From Cupriavidus sp. U2 (lineage in GTDB: Bacteria > Pseudomonadota > Gammaproteobacteria > Burkholderiales > Burkholderiaceae): a stretch of DNA of 64,000 bases. This document shows positions 20,604 to 29,661 of this stretch, piece after piece (positions within the stretch are counted from its first letter, which is position 1; the number at the start of each line of letters is the position of its first letter). Below the pieces are notes generated by a model that saw nothing but the letters and a program-made list of their open reading frames with translations, searched no databases and was not told the origin of the DNA. A program made the position numbers and the translations under genes. The stretch is taken from positions 612,382 to 676,381 of the forward strand of contig NZ_RCOG02000032.1 of assembly GCF_009663685.2 (NCBI RefSeq), in the 5' to 3' direction.

Positions 20604-21602
20604 TTACGTCGGCGCGCCGATCGGGGTCAATTGTTGCAAAAAATCGACACATTCGGGAGGCAGCGGCGCGGACACGGTGATCGGCTCACCAGTATTCGGG
20701 TGCAGGAACGTCAGCCTGTGGGCGTGCAGGAACATCCGTTTGAGACCGGGCCTGGCGCCACTGCGCGAAAGTGCCTTGTTGAGCGCAAAATCGCCGTACT
20801 TCTCGTCGCCGACGATGGGAAAGCCGGTGGACTGCAGATGCACGCGGATCTGGTGCGTGCGGCCGGTCTTCAGTTCTGCCTCCAGCAGCGTGTAGCTCTC
20901 GAACGCCTTCACGCGATTGAAGACGGTATGGGACGCCAGGCCATCGGCCTGTACCCGCACGCGGCGCTCGCCATCGGGCGTGCTGTACTTATATAGAGGC
21001 AGCTTCACGTGCTGGCGCGCATTGGGAAATTCCCCGGCCACGCAGGCGAAGTAACGCTTGTCCATGTCGCTTCCGCGAATCTGCTCGTGCAAGTGCACCA
21101 GCGCCGACCGCTTCTTGGCGAGCACCAGGATGCCGGAGGTTTCGCGATCGAGCCGATGCACCAGTTCCAGGAATTTGGCGTCCGGCCGCGCGCGGCGCAA
21201 CTGCTCGATCACGCCGAACGCCACGCCGGACCCGCCGTGGACGGCCACGCCAGCCGGCTTGTCGATCACCAGCAGATGGGTATCCTCGAACAGGACCGGA
21301 AACTCGCCGGCCGGCACGAAAGTGCCTTCGGCGGCTTTTTCTGCGACGCGAATTGGCGGGATACGGACGACATCCCCCAGCTTCAGCCGATAAGTTGCAT
21401 CGATCCGGCCCTTGTTGACGCGCACCTCGCCCGAGCGCAAAACCCGGTAGATGTGGCTCTTGGGCACCCCCTTCGCAACCTTCAGCAGGAAGTTGTCGAT
21501 GCGCTGGCCTTCGGCGCTCTCGTCGATCGTGACATACGCCACCTGGAGGCCGCTTGCGCGGGAGCGCGGCTCCGTTTCAATTTGATGGCGTAACTCATTC
21601 AT
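20604..21602 (-). CDS. rluC: Ribosomal large subunit pseudouridine synthase C
   Basis: RluC converts uridines 955, 2504 and 2580 of 23S rRNA to pseudouridine (E. coli numbering). The 332-residue protein has an N-terminal S4 domain (about 34-85) and the RluA-type catalytic motif HRLDRETSG at 149-157 with the nucleophile D152. The chosen ATG gives the family N-terminus MNELRHQI; the reading frame is open for another 370 codons upstream but that stretch is not protein-like. The ATG lies directly at the expected transcription start of its promoter candidate, so the message may be leaderless. It heads a four-gene operon and is divergent from rne. Confidence 0.94.
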   Translation of the reverse strand: MNELRHQIETEPRSRASGLQVAYVTIDESAEGQRIDNFLLKVAKGVPKSHIYRVLRSGEVRVNKGRIDATYRLKLGDVVRIPPIRVAEKAAEGTFVPAGEFPVLFEDTHLLVIDKPAGVAVHGGSGVAFGVIEQLRRARPDAKFLELVHRLDRETSGILVLAKKRSALVHLHEQIRGSDMDKRYFACVAGEFPNARQHVKLPLYKYSTPDGERRVRVQADGLASHTVFNRVKAFESYTLLEAELKTGRTHQIRVHLQSTGFPIVGDEKYGDFALNKALSRSGARPGLKRMFLHAHRLTFLHPNTGEPITVSAPLPPECVDFLQQLTPIGAPT

Positions 21603-22590
21603 TTTCAATATAATTTCCCGGCCATACCCGGCCAAATGCCGGGGATGTGCGACCTGTGTAAGCGATGTTTGGCGCGAACCCCAACCGGAATGCCTGCCAT
21701 TTTTGCGGCAAACCGGAACGGAATATGCAGGGCATCCAGGCAGTTGTCTTGGGTAGTCCCACCAGTATCCGCGCGAGATCTCGCATTTTACACTTCGGGT
21801 TGCTGCCAGCCCGGCCCGTCTCCCGCATGTTGCGTACCCCGCAAGGCGCCAGACAGGCAAATGGTGGCAATCAGCAGCACGCACGCGCCGCGCCGGCGCG
21901 CAGGAAGTCGCCCAGAGGCGGCTTCGGCAACCAGCCGGCCGACACGTGGAAACAGAGTGTTCAGGTAGAAAAGAATTCAATGCGGGTGCCAGCCAAGGGC
22001 ATCCGCATCGGTGAGAGAAGACCGCCCGCACCGGGAACCGGTGCCGGCCCGGCAGGTGACACCCTGCCAACCGACCTGCAGTACCCGCCGCGACTTGCCG
22101 GTGGTCGTCGTAGTTCGACGATCCGGCAGCGGCGCCCGAGCGCAGAACGCGAAGAACCAGCGGCGCGCCCGCCAGCGGACAGGTCGGTTTGGCAATGGCA
22201 TGCAACTGCTGCGTCCGGATGACTTGCTCTTTGACGCGTCCTGGCCATCCCGGCCCGGCTGCGATAGGCAGCATTGCCCGTGCCGATGGCACGGCCGACA
22301 GCCGCCCTCGCCCCCGGCCGCCGGCATCCGCCAGAAATCGCTGCATCAGGAGCAGGCCCATTTGCCCTCTCCCGACCCGGCAGCGGATCGCCCGCAAGTT
22401 TTTTGCGGATGACGGGACGCCGACACCCTCTCCTTTCACCCGCGCCCAGCCGGCCGCATAGCAGAACGCGTCGGCAACTCCGGCAATTCTCCCGCCCTCG
22501 CTCTCTTTCCTCGCGTGCTCCCTGGACCGTCGCGGGCATGACCCACTCATGACCCATTGGGCTCCCGCGACACTGGAGTGAGGTATTGCG
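21603..22590. other. Nearly 1-kb divergent region between rluC and rne
   Basis: No recognisable protein is encoded here on either strand; open frames exist only because the DNA is GC-rich. The left edge carries the rluC promoter candidate. The right side is presumably the long 5' untranslated leader of rne; in E. coli the rne leader is several hundred bases and mediates feedback by RNase E, so a similar control is plausible here. The strong GGAGTGAGG site at 22578-22586 precedes the rne ATG. I could not fix the rne promoter. Confidence 0.6.
21607..21635 (-). promoter_or_regulatory. Sigma-70 promoter candidate for rluC
   Basis: On the minus strand TTGGCC, 17 bases, then TATATT, followed after only four bases by the rluC ATG. 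The spacing puts the transcription start at or next to the A of the start codon. Confidence 0.5.
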
Positions 22591-25500
22591 ATGAAACGCA
22601 TGCTGTTTAACGCGACGCAACAGGAGGAATTGCGCGTCGCGATCGTCGATGGCCAGAAACTGATCGACATCGACATCGAAACCGCCGGGCGCGAACAGCG
22701 CAAGGGCAACATCTACAAGGGTGTCATCACCCGCATCGAGCCGTCGCTGGAAGCCTGTTTCGTCAATTACGGCGAAGAGCGCCACGGCTTCCTGCCGTTC
22801 AAGGAAGTGGCCCGCGCCTTCTTCAAGGACGGCGTGGACGTGCGCAACGCGCGCATCCAGGACGCGCTGCACGAAGGCCAGGAACTGATCGTTCAGGTCG
22901 AAAAGGAAGAGCGTGGCAACAAGGGCGCCGCCCTGACCACGTTCATCTCGCTGGCCGGCCGCTACCTGGTTCTGATGCCGAACAACCCGCGTGGCGGCGG
23001 CGTGTCGCGCCGCATCGAGGGCGAAGACCGCCAGGAACTGCGCGAGACCATGGCGCAGCTTCAGGTGCCCGAAGGCATGAGCATCATCGCCCGCACCGCC
23101 GGCATCGGCCGTGCCGCGGAGGAACTGCAGTGGGACCTGAACTACCTGCTGCAACTGTGGAAGGCCATCGACGGCGCCGCCGGCGACAACAAGGCCCCGC
23201 TGCTGATCTATCTGGAATCGAGCCTGGTCATCCGCGCCATCCGCGATTACTTCCAGCCCGATATCGGCGAGATCCTGATCGATACCGACGAGATCTACGA
23301 GCAGGCCCGCGCCTTCATGAGCGTGGTCATGCCCGACAACATGAGCCGCGTGAAGAAGTACCGCGACGACGTGCCGCTCTTCTCGCGTTTCCAGATCGAG
23401 CACCAGATCGAATCGGCGTACTCGCGCATGGTGATGCTGCCGTCCGGCGGTGCCATCGTGATCGACCATACCGAAGCCCTCGTGTCGGTTGACGTGAACT
23501 CGGCCCGCGCCACCAAGGGGGCGGACATCGAGGAAACGGCGCTGCGCACGAACCTGGAAGCCGCCGACGAAATCGCCCGCCAGTTGCGCCTGCGCGACCT
23601 GGGCGGCCTGATCGTCATCGACTTCATCGACATGGAGTCCGGCAAGGCCCAGAAGGACGTGGAAACGCGCCTGAAGGACGCGCTGCGCCACGACCGGGCC
23701 CGCGTGCAGATGGGCAAGATCAGCCGCTTCGGCCTGATGGAGCTGTCGCGCCAGCGCCTGCGTCCGTCGTTGTCGGAAGGCTCGCACATCACCTGCCCGC
23801 GCTGCAATGGAACAGGTCATATCCGCGATACCGAATCGTCCGCCCTGCAGGTGCTGCGCATCATCCAGGAAGAGGCGATGAAGGAAAACACGGCCGCCAT
23901 CCACTGCCAGGTGCCGGTGGAAGTGGCCGCTTTCCTGCTGAACGAGAAGCGTCAGGACATCAACCTGATCGAACTGCGCTTCAAGGTCAATGTGCTGCTG
24001 ATCCCGAACAAGCATCTGGAAACGCCGCACTACAAGCTCGAGCGCCTGCGTCACGACGATCCGCGCCTGGAAGACTCGACCGCCAGCTACCGCATGGCCG
24101 AGGCTGCGGCCAAGGAACTGGAAGCCGACACGAGCTACAGCAGCCGCAAGAAGGAAGACGCGCGTCCGCGCCAGGAAGCGGCCGTCAAGGGCATTACGCC
24201 CGACGCGCCCGCCCCGGTATCGGTGCCGCGCCCCGAGCGCGCACCGAAGCCCGAAGCCACGGTGGCTGCACGTCCCGTGCCGGCTACCCAGCCGGTGGCC
24301 AGCGGCGGTTTCGTCGCCTGGCTCAAGGGTCTGTTCGGCGTGAAGCCGGCACCGGCACCCGTGGCCGAGCCGGTCAAGCCGGCCGCTGAAGCCCAGGCAC
24401 GCGGCGAAGGCCGCCAGGGTCGTGGCGAACGCGGCCAGCGTGGTGAACGCGGCGAGCGCGGCGAAGGCCGCCAGGGCCGTGGCGAACAGCGCGGCGAACG
24501 TGGCGAGCGCGGCGACCGTCAGGGTCGCGGCCAGCGCGGGGAGCGCACCGAACGTGCCGAGCGCGGGGAGCGCACCGAACGTGCCGAGCGCACCGAACGT
24601 GGCGAACGCGGGGAACGCGCCGAGGCACAACGCGCCGAAGCGCGCGAGCAGCGCGAACCGCGTGAGCCGCGCGGCGAGCGCCAGCCCCGTGGCGATCGTC
24701 AACCGCGCGAAGCGCAGCCCGCCACGCCGGCAGTCGCCCAGGGCGAGCGCACCGAAGCGCGCCGCGAACGCAACCAGGAACGCCGCGAGCGTCAACGCGA
24801 ACGCCAGCGCGAGCGCGCCGAGGCCCGTGAGATCGACGAAACCCTGAACGTTGCAGCCGCGGCACCGCAGTCGGCATTCGAGGCGGCCCAGGCTGCACCG
24901 GCTGTCATCGCCACCGTGGATGTGCCGGAAGACGCACTGGGCGCCGAAGCCGCCGCAACGGAAGCCGGCGAAGGCGAAGAGCGCCGCCGCCGCAATCGTC
25001 GTGGCCGCAACCGCTACCGCCGCGAGCGCGAGGACGGCAGCCTGGAAGTCAATGAAGGCAACCTGGCCGAAGTCAGCGCCGGCGTGACGGAATCGGAAGA
25101 AGAGTCGGCATCGGTGACGGCCCAGGGCCAGCCCGCTGCCGAACAGGCTGCCCCGGCACCTGTGGTGCAGGCCCCTGTGGCCGTCGCGCCGGTGGAAGCC
25201 GTGGCAGCGGTCCGCGAGCCGGCTGCTCCGGTGGCTCCGGTCGTCCCGGTCGCCCCGGCAGCTGAACCGGTCTTCGCCGCCGTGGCCGAACCGCAACCGG
25301 CACCGGTCGTGACGCCCGCCCCGGCTTATCAGGCCATTGAAACCGCGGCGGTCGAAGCCCCGGCCGTGCAAACCCCGGCACAGGTCGCCACCGCCCCGGT
25401 GGTGCCTGAGCCGGTCGCCGTGGCCCCGGAAGTGATTCCGGCACCGGTTCCTGCCGTGGAAGCGCCTGCCCCAGCCGCCGCTGCCCCTGTGGTGACCGCC

Positions 25501-25743
25501 CCGGCGCCGGCCGGCACGAGCACGCCGGCCCTGGAGTCGATGCTCTCGACCGCCGGCCTGGAGTGGGTCCGTACCGACAGCGCCAAGCTGGCCGCCGCGC
25601 AGGAAGCCGCCGCACGCATCGTGCCGGCCCCGCGCGTTCCGCGCGAGCGCAAGCCGCTGCCGCCGCTGCCGGAAGGCCCGATGGTCCTCGTCGAAACGGG
25701 CGGCCAGCAGCGCGAGGCCCAGCAACAACAGCAGCAGCAATAA
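22591..25743 (+). CDS. rne: Ribonuclease E
   Basis: RNase E is the essential endonuclease that starts most mRNA decay and matures rRNA and tRNA; its C-terminal half scaffolds the degradosome. The 1050-residue protein has an S1 domain (about 36-120), DNase I-like catalytic domain with metal-binding D301 (VSVDVNS) and D344 (VIDFIDM), and the zinc-link CPRC at 402-405, all at almost E. coli positions. From about residue 603 the chain is disordered: an Arg/Glu/Gly repeat region (603-755), another basic block ([15 protein letters not shown] near 800), an Ala/Pro/Val-rich stretch (835-980), and a terminal glutamine run. Ribosome site GGAGTGAGG is strong. It has its own terminator and is followed by moaA. 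Confidence 0.97.
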   Translation: MKRMLFNATQQEELRVAIVDGQKLIDIDIETAGREQRKGNIYKGVITRIEPSLEACFVNYGEERHGFLPFKEVARAFFKDGVDVRNARIQDALHEGQELIVQVEKEERGNKGAALTTFISLAGRYLVLMPNNPRGGGVSRRIEGEDRQELRETMAQLQVPEGMSIIARTAGIGRAAEELQWDLNYLLQLWKAIDGAAGDNKAPLLIYLESSLVIRAIRDYFQPDIGEILIDTDEIYEQARAFMSVVMPDNMSRVKKYRDDVPLFSRFQIEHQIESAYSRMVMLPSGGAIVIDHTEALVSVDVNSARATKGADIEETALRTNLEAADEIARQLRLRDLGGLIVIDFIDMESGKAQKDVETRLKDALRHDRARVQMGKISRFGLMELSRQRLRPSLSEGSHITCPRCNGTGHIRDTESSALQVLRIIQEEAMKENTAAIHCQVPVEVAAFLLNEKRQDINLIELRFKVNVLLIPNKHLETPHYKLERLRHDDPRLEDSTASYRMAEAAAKELEADTSYSSRKKEDARPRQEAAVKGITPDAPAPVSVPRPERAPKPEATVAARPVPATQPVASGGFVAWLKGLFGVKPAPAPVAEPVKPAAEAQARGEGRQGRGERGQRGERGERGEGRQGRGEQRGERGERGDRQGRGQRGERTERAERGERTERAERTERGERGERAEAQRAEAREQREPREPRGERQPRGDRQPREAQPATPAVAQGERTEARRERNQERRERQRERQRERAEAREIDETLNVAAAAPQSAFEAAQAAPAVIATVDVPEDALGAEAAATEAGEGEERRRRNRRGRNRYRREREDGSLEVNEGNLAEVSAGVTESEEESASVTAQGQPAAEQAAPAPVVQAPVAVAPVEAVAAVREPAAPVAPVVPVAPAAEPVFAAVAEPQPAPVVTPAPAYQAIETAAVEAPAVQTPAQVATAPVVPEPVAVAPEVIPAPVPAVEAPAPAAAAPVVTAPAPAGTSTPALESMLSTAGLEWVRTDSAKLAAAQEAAARIVPAPRVPRERKPLPPLPEGPMVLVETGGQQREAQQQQQQQ
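24534..24594 (+). repeat. 27-bp tandem repeat inside rne (Arg/Glu-rich scaffold)
   Basis: Two consecutive 27-base units start at 24541 and 24568 and match at 24 of 27 positions, each encoding nine residues of the ERTERAERG type. They sit in a longer region (24397-24726) built from degenerate GAGCGC/CGCGGC units. In-frame unit gain or loss would change the length of the RNA-binding scaffold without breaking the reading frame. Confidence 0.75.
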
Positions 25744-25776
25744 GGCGAAACCTCGCTGCTGCAAGCTGAGCTGGAG

Positions 25777-25805
25777 AAAGGGACGGCAACCGCCGTCCCT
25801 TTTTC
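25777..25805 (+). terminator. Intrinsic terminator after rne
   Basis: AAAGGGACGGC pairs with GCCGTCCCTTT around an AACC loop, followed by further T residues. It lies about 35 bases after the rne stop codon and separates rne from moaA. Confidence 0.9.
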
Positions 25806-25881
25806 ATTGGTGCGGCGGTGCCGCCAACGCGACATGGCGCAAGGCCGCCAGCTGTACTGCTGTGCCCCGCCATCAACTGTG

Positions 25882-25896
25882 CTGTTGTCACGACAG
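25882..25896. promoter_or_regulatory. Imperfect 15-bp dyad upstream of moaA
   Basis: CTGTTGT-C-ACGACAG is an inverted repeat with one mismatch, 98 bases before the moaA ATG. Its core TGTTGTCACGACA matches the rpoE-leader dyad at 12 of 13 bases. A half site (TGTCACGAC, 27768-27776) also lies just before moeA. The regulator is unknown. Confidence 0.35.
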
Positions 25897-25993
25897 TGTT
25901 GCGCGCGACGCGAAGCCGCCCTCGGCTAGAATGGCAGGCAGAACGGCCACCCGGGCGCGCCACGCATCCGGCGCGCCGCGGCCCCACTCTGCC

Positions 25994-27118
25994 ATGACCG
26001 ATACTGTCATTCCGATTCTTGACCTGCGCGACCATCGATACCGATCGATGGTGCCGAGCATTCCGTCGCGCCTGCTGGCGCCGACCGGGCTCGTGGCCGA
26101 TACCCGGGGCCGGCCGCTGCATGACCTGCGCATCTCCGTCACCGATCGCTGCAACTTCCGCTGCGTCTACTGCATGCCGAAGGAAGTGTTCGACAAGGAC
26201 TACACCTTCCTGCCCCACTCCGAGCTGCTGAGCTTCGAGGAAATCGAGCGGGTCGCGCGGCTGTTCGCGGCGCAGGGCGTCGAAAAAATCCGGCTGACCG
26301 GTGGCGAGCCGCTGCTGCGCAAGAACATCGAGCGCCTGGTGGAAATGCTGGCGCGCATCGAGACGGCATCGGGCAAGCCGCTGGACCTGACGCTGACCAC
26401 CAATGCGTCGCTGCTGGCGCGCAAGGCGCAATCGCTGCGCGATGCCGGCCTGACCCGTGTGACGGTCAGCCTGGATGCCATCGACGATGTCACGTTCCGC
26501 AAGATGAACGACGTGGATTTCGCCGTGCGCGACGTGCTGCATGGCATCGAGGTCGCCCAGGCCGTGGGGCTGGCCCCGATCAAGGTCAACATGGTGGTCA
26601 AGCGCGGCACCAACGATCAGGAAATCGTGCCGATGGCACGTCACTTCCGCAACAGCGGCATCATCGTCCGCTTTATCGAATTCATGGATGTCGGCGCCAG
26701 CAACCACTGGCAGATGAACGAGGTGCTGTCGTCGGCCGATGTCGTGCGCCGTATCGACGAGGCCTTCCCGCTGGAAGCCGTGCAGGCCAACTACGCGGGC
26801 GAGACCGCCGAGCGGTGGCGTTACCGCGACGGCGGCGGTGAAATCGGGGTGATTTCCAGCGTGACGCACGCGTTCTGCGGCGATTGCAGCCGGATCCGGC
26901 TGTCTACCGAAGGCCGGCTCTATCTGTGCCTGTTTGCCACCGAAGGCTACGACCTGCGTGCGCTGCTGCGCGGCGGGCATAGCGACCTGGAAATCGGCAA
27001 CGCCATCGCGCAGGTGTGGCAGGCCCGCACCGACAACTATTCCGAGCAGCGCAGCGATCCCGCCGTACGCGCCGCACGCGCCGAGAGCAAGATCGAAATG
27101 TCGTATATCGGCGGCTGA
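25994..27118 (+). CDS. moaA: GTP 3',8-cyclase MoaA (molybdenum cofactor synthesis)
   Basis: MoaA is the radical-SAM enzyme that rearranges GTP, with MoaC, into cyclic pyranopterin monophosphate. The 374-residue protein has the SAM cluster motif CNFRCVYC (C53, C57, C60) and the second, GTP-binding cluster ligands C295, C298 and C312. It ends MSYIGG, the conserved GG tail. The chosen ATG removes a 44-residue upstream extension with no similarity to the family. Its stop codon overlaps the mobA ATG by one base. Confidence 0.97.
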   Translation: MTDTVIPILDLRDHRYRSMVPSIPSRLLAPTGLVADTRGRPLHDLRISVTDRCNFRCVYCMPKEVFDKDYTFLPHSELLSFEEIERVARLFAAQGVEKIRLTGGEPLLRKNIERLVEMLARIETASGKPLDLTLTTNASLLARKAQSLRDAGLTRVTVSLDAIDDVTFRKMNDVDFAVRDVLHGIEVAQAVGLAPIKVNMVVKRGTNDQEIVPMARHFRNSGIIVRFIEFMDVGASNHWQMNEVLSSADVVRRIDEAFPLEAVQANYAGETAERWRYRDGGGEIGVISSVTHAFCGDCSRIRLSTEGRLYLCLFATEGYDLRALLRGGHSDLEIGNAIAQVWQARTDNYSEQRSDPAVRAARAESKIEMSYIGG

Positions 27119-27729
27119 TGATTGCGCGCGACGACATCACGGGCCTGATCCTGGCCGGCGGCCGCGGCAGCCGCATGGGCGGCACCGACAAGGGCCTGCA
27201 GCCATTCCAGGGAGCGCCGATGGTGCAGCACACGCTGCGGCGCCTGGCCCCGCAGACCGGACCGCTGCTGATCAATGCCAATCGCAACCCCGAACGCTAC
27301 GCCACCTTTGGTGCGCCGGTGATTGCCGACACCATCGCCGATTTCGCGGGCCCCCTGGCCGGCATGCTGGCCGGGCTGGCGCAGTGCCGGACGCCATGGC
27401 TGGTCACGGCCCCCTGCGACACCCCTTTCCTGCCGGCCGACCTGGTGGCGCGCCTGGCCCAGGGTATCGAGGACGAAGACGCCGACATCGCCGTGCCCGT
27501 CACCGTGGACGCCGACGGCCGCCGCCGCTTGCAGCCCGTGTTCTGCCTGATGCCGGTCACCGCCGCTGCCGGGCTGCAGGCTTACGTGGATGCCGGCCAT
27601 CGCAAGATCGAAAGCTGGGTCACGGGCCAGCGGCTGGCACAGGTCGTGTTCGGCGACGCCCGGGCCTTTGCAAACATCAATACGCTGGACGAACTGCGCG
27701 AGCACGAGGCCGCTGGCCGATCCGGCTAG
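27118..27729 (+). CDS. mobA: Molybdenum cofactor guanylyltransferase MobA
   Basis: MobA attaches GMP to molybdopterin to make the bis-MGD cofactor of DMSO-reductase-type enzymes such as nitrate reductase and formate dehydrogenase. The 203-residue protein has the nucleotide-binding LAGGRGSRMGG at 12-22, K25 of TDKGL, GPLAG at 78-82 and the metal-binding D101 in APCDTPFLP. Its ATG overlaps the moaA stop (TGATG), so the two are coupled. Confidence 0.96.
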   Translation: MIARDDITGLILAGGRGSRMGGTDKGLQPFQGAPMVQHTLRRLAPQTGPLLINANRNPERYATFGAPVIADTIADFAGPLAGMLAGLAQCRTPWLVTAPCDTPFLPADLVARLAQGIEDEDADIAVPVTVDADGRRRLQPVFCLMPVTAAAGLQAYVDAGHRKIESWVTGQRLAQVVFGDARAFANINTLDELREHEAAGRSG

Positions 27730-27783
27730 ACTCTCACCCAAATTCCCATATCGCCGACGCGTGCGCGTGTCACGACCCAGACC

Positions 27784-29070
27784 ATGCCTTCGCTGCAATC
27801 CGTCATCTCCTGCCAGTCCGACTACGACCCCACCGCCCTGCCGGTGGACCAGGCCAACGCCATCATTGCCGATGTGGTGGAACCGGTCCGTGGCATCGAG
27901 CAGCTTGCGATTCGTAGCGCGCTGGACCGCGTGCTGGCCGTTGACGTGATTTCGCCCATCGACGTCCCCGCGCACGACAACTCGGCCATGGACGGGTACG
28001 CGTTCTCCAGCCGGGCGCTGACCCAGGGCGACGCCAGTATCGCGCTGGAGGTCATCGGCACCGCTTACGCCGGCAACGCCTTTGCCGGCGAGGCGCACGC
28101 GGGCCAGGCGGTTCGCATCATGACCGGGGCCATCATGCCGGCCGGCTGCGACACCGTGATTCCACAGGAATTCGTCGAAATCCAGGCCGGTGGCAATCTG
28201 GTGCGCTTTGCGCCCGACGCCGTGCGGGCGGGCGACAACCGGCGGCTGTGCGGTGAAGACCTGGCGCGCGGCCAGGCCGCATTGCACGCGGGGCGGATCC
28301 TGACGCCGGCCGATCTGGGCATGCTGGCATCGCTGGGCGTGGCCGAGGTAAAGGTTCGCCGGCGCCTGCGGGTGGCGTTTTTCTCGACCGGCGATGAACT
28401 GCGATCGATCGGCGAGACACTCGATCCGGGCTGCGTCTACGACTCGAATCGCTACACGCTGCACGGCATGCTGCGCCGGCTCAATGTGGAACTGATCGAC
28501 ATGGGCGTGGTGCGCGACGACCCCGACGTCATGGAAGCGGCATTCCGCAGCGCCTGCGAGAATGCCGACGCCATCATTACGTCAGGCGGCGTATCGGTCG
28601 GCGATGCCGACTATACGAAGCAGATCATGGAAAAACTGGGCGACGTCACGTTCTGGAAAATCGCCATGCGTCCGGGGCGTCCGATGGCGTTCGGGCGTAT
28701 TTCGTCGAACGGCCATGATGCCGTGCTGTTCGGCCTGCCGGGCAATCCCGTGGCCGTGATGGTCACCTTCTATCATTTCGTGCGCGGCGCCCTGCATCGG
28801 CTGATGGGCGCCAATGTGGCGCCGCTACCGCGCGTGCGCGTGCGCACCACCACGCCGATTCGCAAGAAGCCGGGCCGCACCGAATTCCAGCGCGGCATCC
28901 TGGCGCCGGGCGCCGACGGCAACCCGGAGGTCCGGCTGACCGGCCAGCAAGGCTCGGGCGTGCTGCGATCGATGAGCGAAGCCAATTGCTTTGTCGTGCT
29001 CGATCATGATCAGGGCCCCGTGGCGGCCGGAGACACCGTGCAGGTCATGCTGTTCGACGGCCTGGTCTGA
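27784..29070 (+). CDS. moeA: Molybdopterin molybdenumtransferase MoeA
   Basis: MoeA inserts molybdate into adenylated molybdopterin. The 428-residue protein has DNSAMDGYA at 65-73, TGAIMPAGCDTV at 114-125 and TSGGVSVGD at 266-274, the molybdopterin-binding core, and a C-terminal beta domain. It lies 54 bases after mobA and closes the moaA-mobA-moeA set. Moco sulfur-carrier genes are not in the window. Confidence 0.97.
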   Translation: MPSLQSVISCQSDYDPTALPVDQANAIIADVVEPVRGIEQLAIRSALDRVLAVDVISPIDVPAHDNSAMDGYAFSSRALTQGDASIALEVIGTAYAGNAFAGEAHAGQAVRIMTGAIMPAGCDTVIPQEFVEIQAGGNLVRFAPDAVRAGDNRRLCGEDLARGQAALHAGRILTPADLGMLASLGVAEVKVRRRLRVAFFSTGDELRSIGETLDPGCVYDSNRYTLHGMLRRLNVELIDMGVVRDDPDVMEAAFRSACENADAIITSGGVSVGDADYTKQIMEKLGDVTFWKIAMRPGRPMAFGRISSNGHDAVLFGLPGNPVAVMVTFYHFVRGALHRLMGANVAPLPRVRVRTTTPIRKKPGRTEFQRGILAPGADGNPEVRLTGQQGSGVLRSMSEANCFVVLDHDQGPVAAGDTVQVMLFDGLV

Positions 29071-29344
29071 CGCGCCCGCCCTGGCTGTGGGGCTGCGCAT
29101 CGGGCGCAGTCCCGCCAAGCGGAACATCGCCCGCCGGCATGGATCCATCCGATTCATGCGTCACTTGCAAGGCCTGAAGCCGGTCACTGCCGACGGTGTC
29201 GTTTTTGTGCTGCATACATTGCCGGAAAGCACCGTTGCCGTCTGAAATGACTCATCCTGCAGCCGGGCGCTCTAGGCGTCGCAAGCCCCAATCGCTACAC
29301 TTGCAGCACGAAAATCCGAATCCCCCAATATCTTGTCTGTCGTC

Positions 29345-29626
29345 ATGCACCAGGAGATCGCGTACCTCCATCCCGTCAAGACTGCCCGGGCACTTGTGCT
29401 GGTCTATCTGTGCTTTTCGGTACCGATCGTGGCCATGGGCCTGTTCGTCGCCTTCGTGCGCTATGGCGACCTGCCCGGTATTGCCGTCTTCACCGCCCTG
29501 ATCCTTAACGCACTGATCGGCTTCGGCCTGCTCTGGCTGGGCTGCCGCGCCTACAACTGGGTGGCCGCGCGCTTCGGTGGCATCGAGGTTCACATCCGTG
29601 AACTGAGCCCGGAAGATCGCCAGTAA
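29345..29626 (+). CDS. Small two-helix membrane protein, unknown function
   Basis: A 93-residue protein with two clear membrane segments at about 16-38 and 47-67 and a charged C-terminal tail (IEVHIRELSPEDRQ). The ATG was preferred to an upstream in-frame TTG. I do not recognise a named family. It follows moeA by 274 bases, a gap in which I see nothing, and is convergent with rmuC. Confidence 0.65.
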   Translation: MHQEIAYLHPVKTARALVLVYLCFSVPIVAMGLFVAFVRYGDLPGIAVFTALILNALIGFGLLWLGCRAYNWVAARFGGIEVHIRELSPEDRQ

Positions 29627-29661
29627 TTTACCGCCTCGCCCGGGCCGGACCCTTCCGGCCG

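Noticed and set aside
24397-24726. Repetitive DNA that might suggest a CRISPR array.
   Set aside because: The repeats are degenerate, in frame and without spacers; they encode the Arg/Glu-rich part of RNase E. No cas genes are present.
21961-25764. A 1267-codon open frame antisense to rne, rich in Gly, Arg, Leu and His.
   Set aside because: It mirrors the RNase E reading frame; long antisense frames are expected in GC-rich DNA with biased third codon positions. No domain is recognisable.
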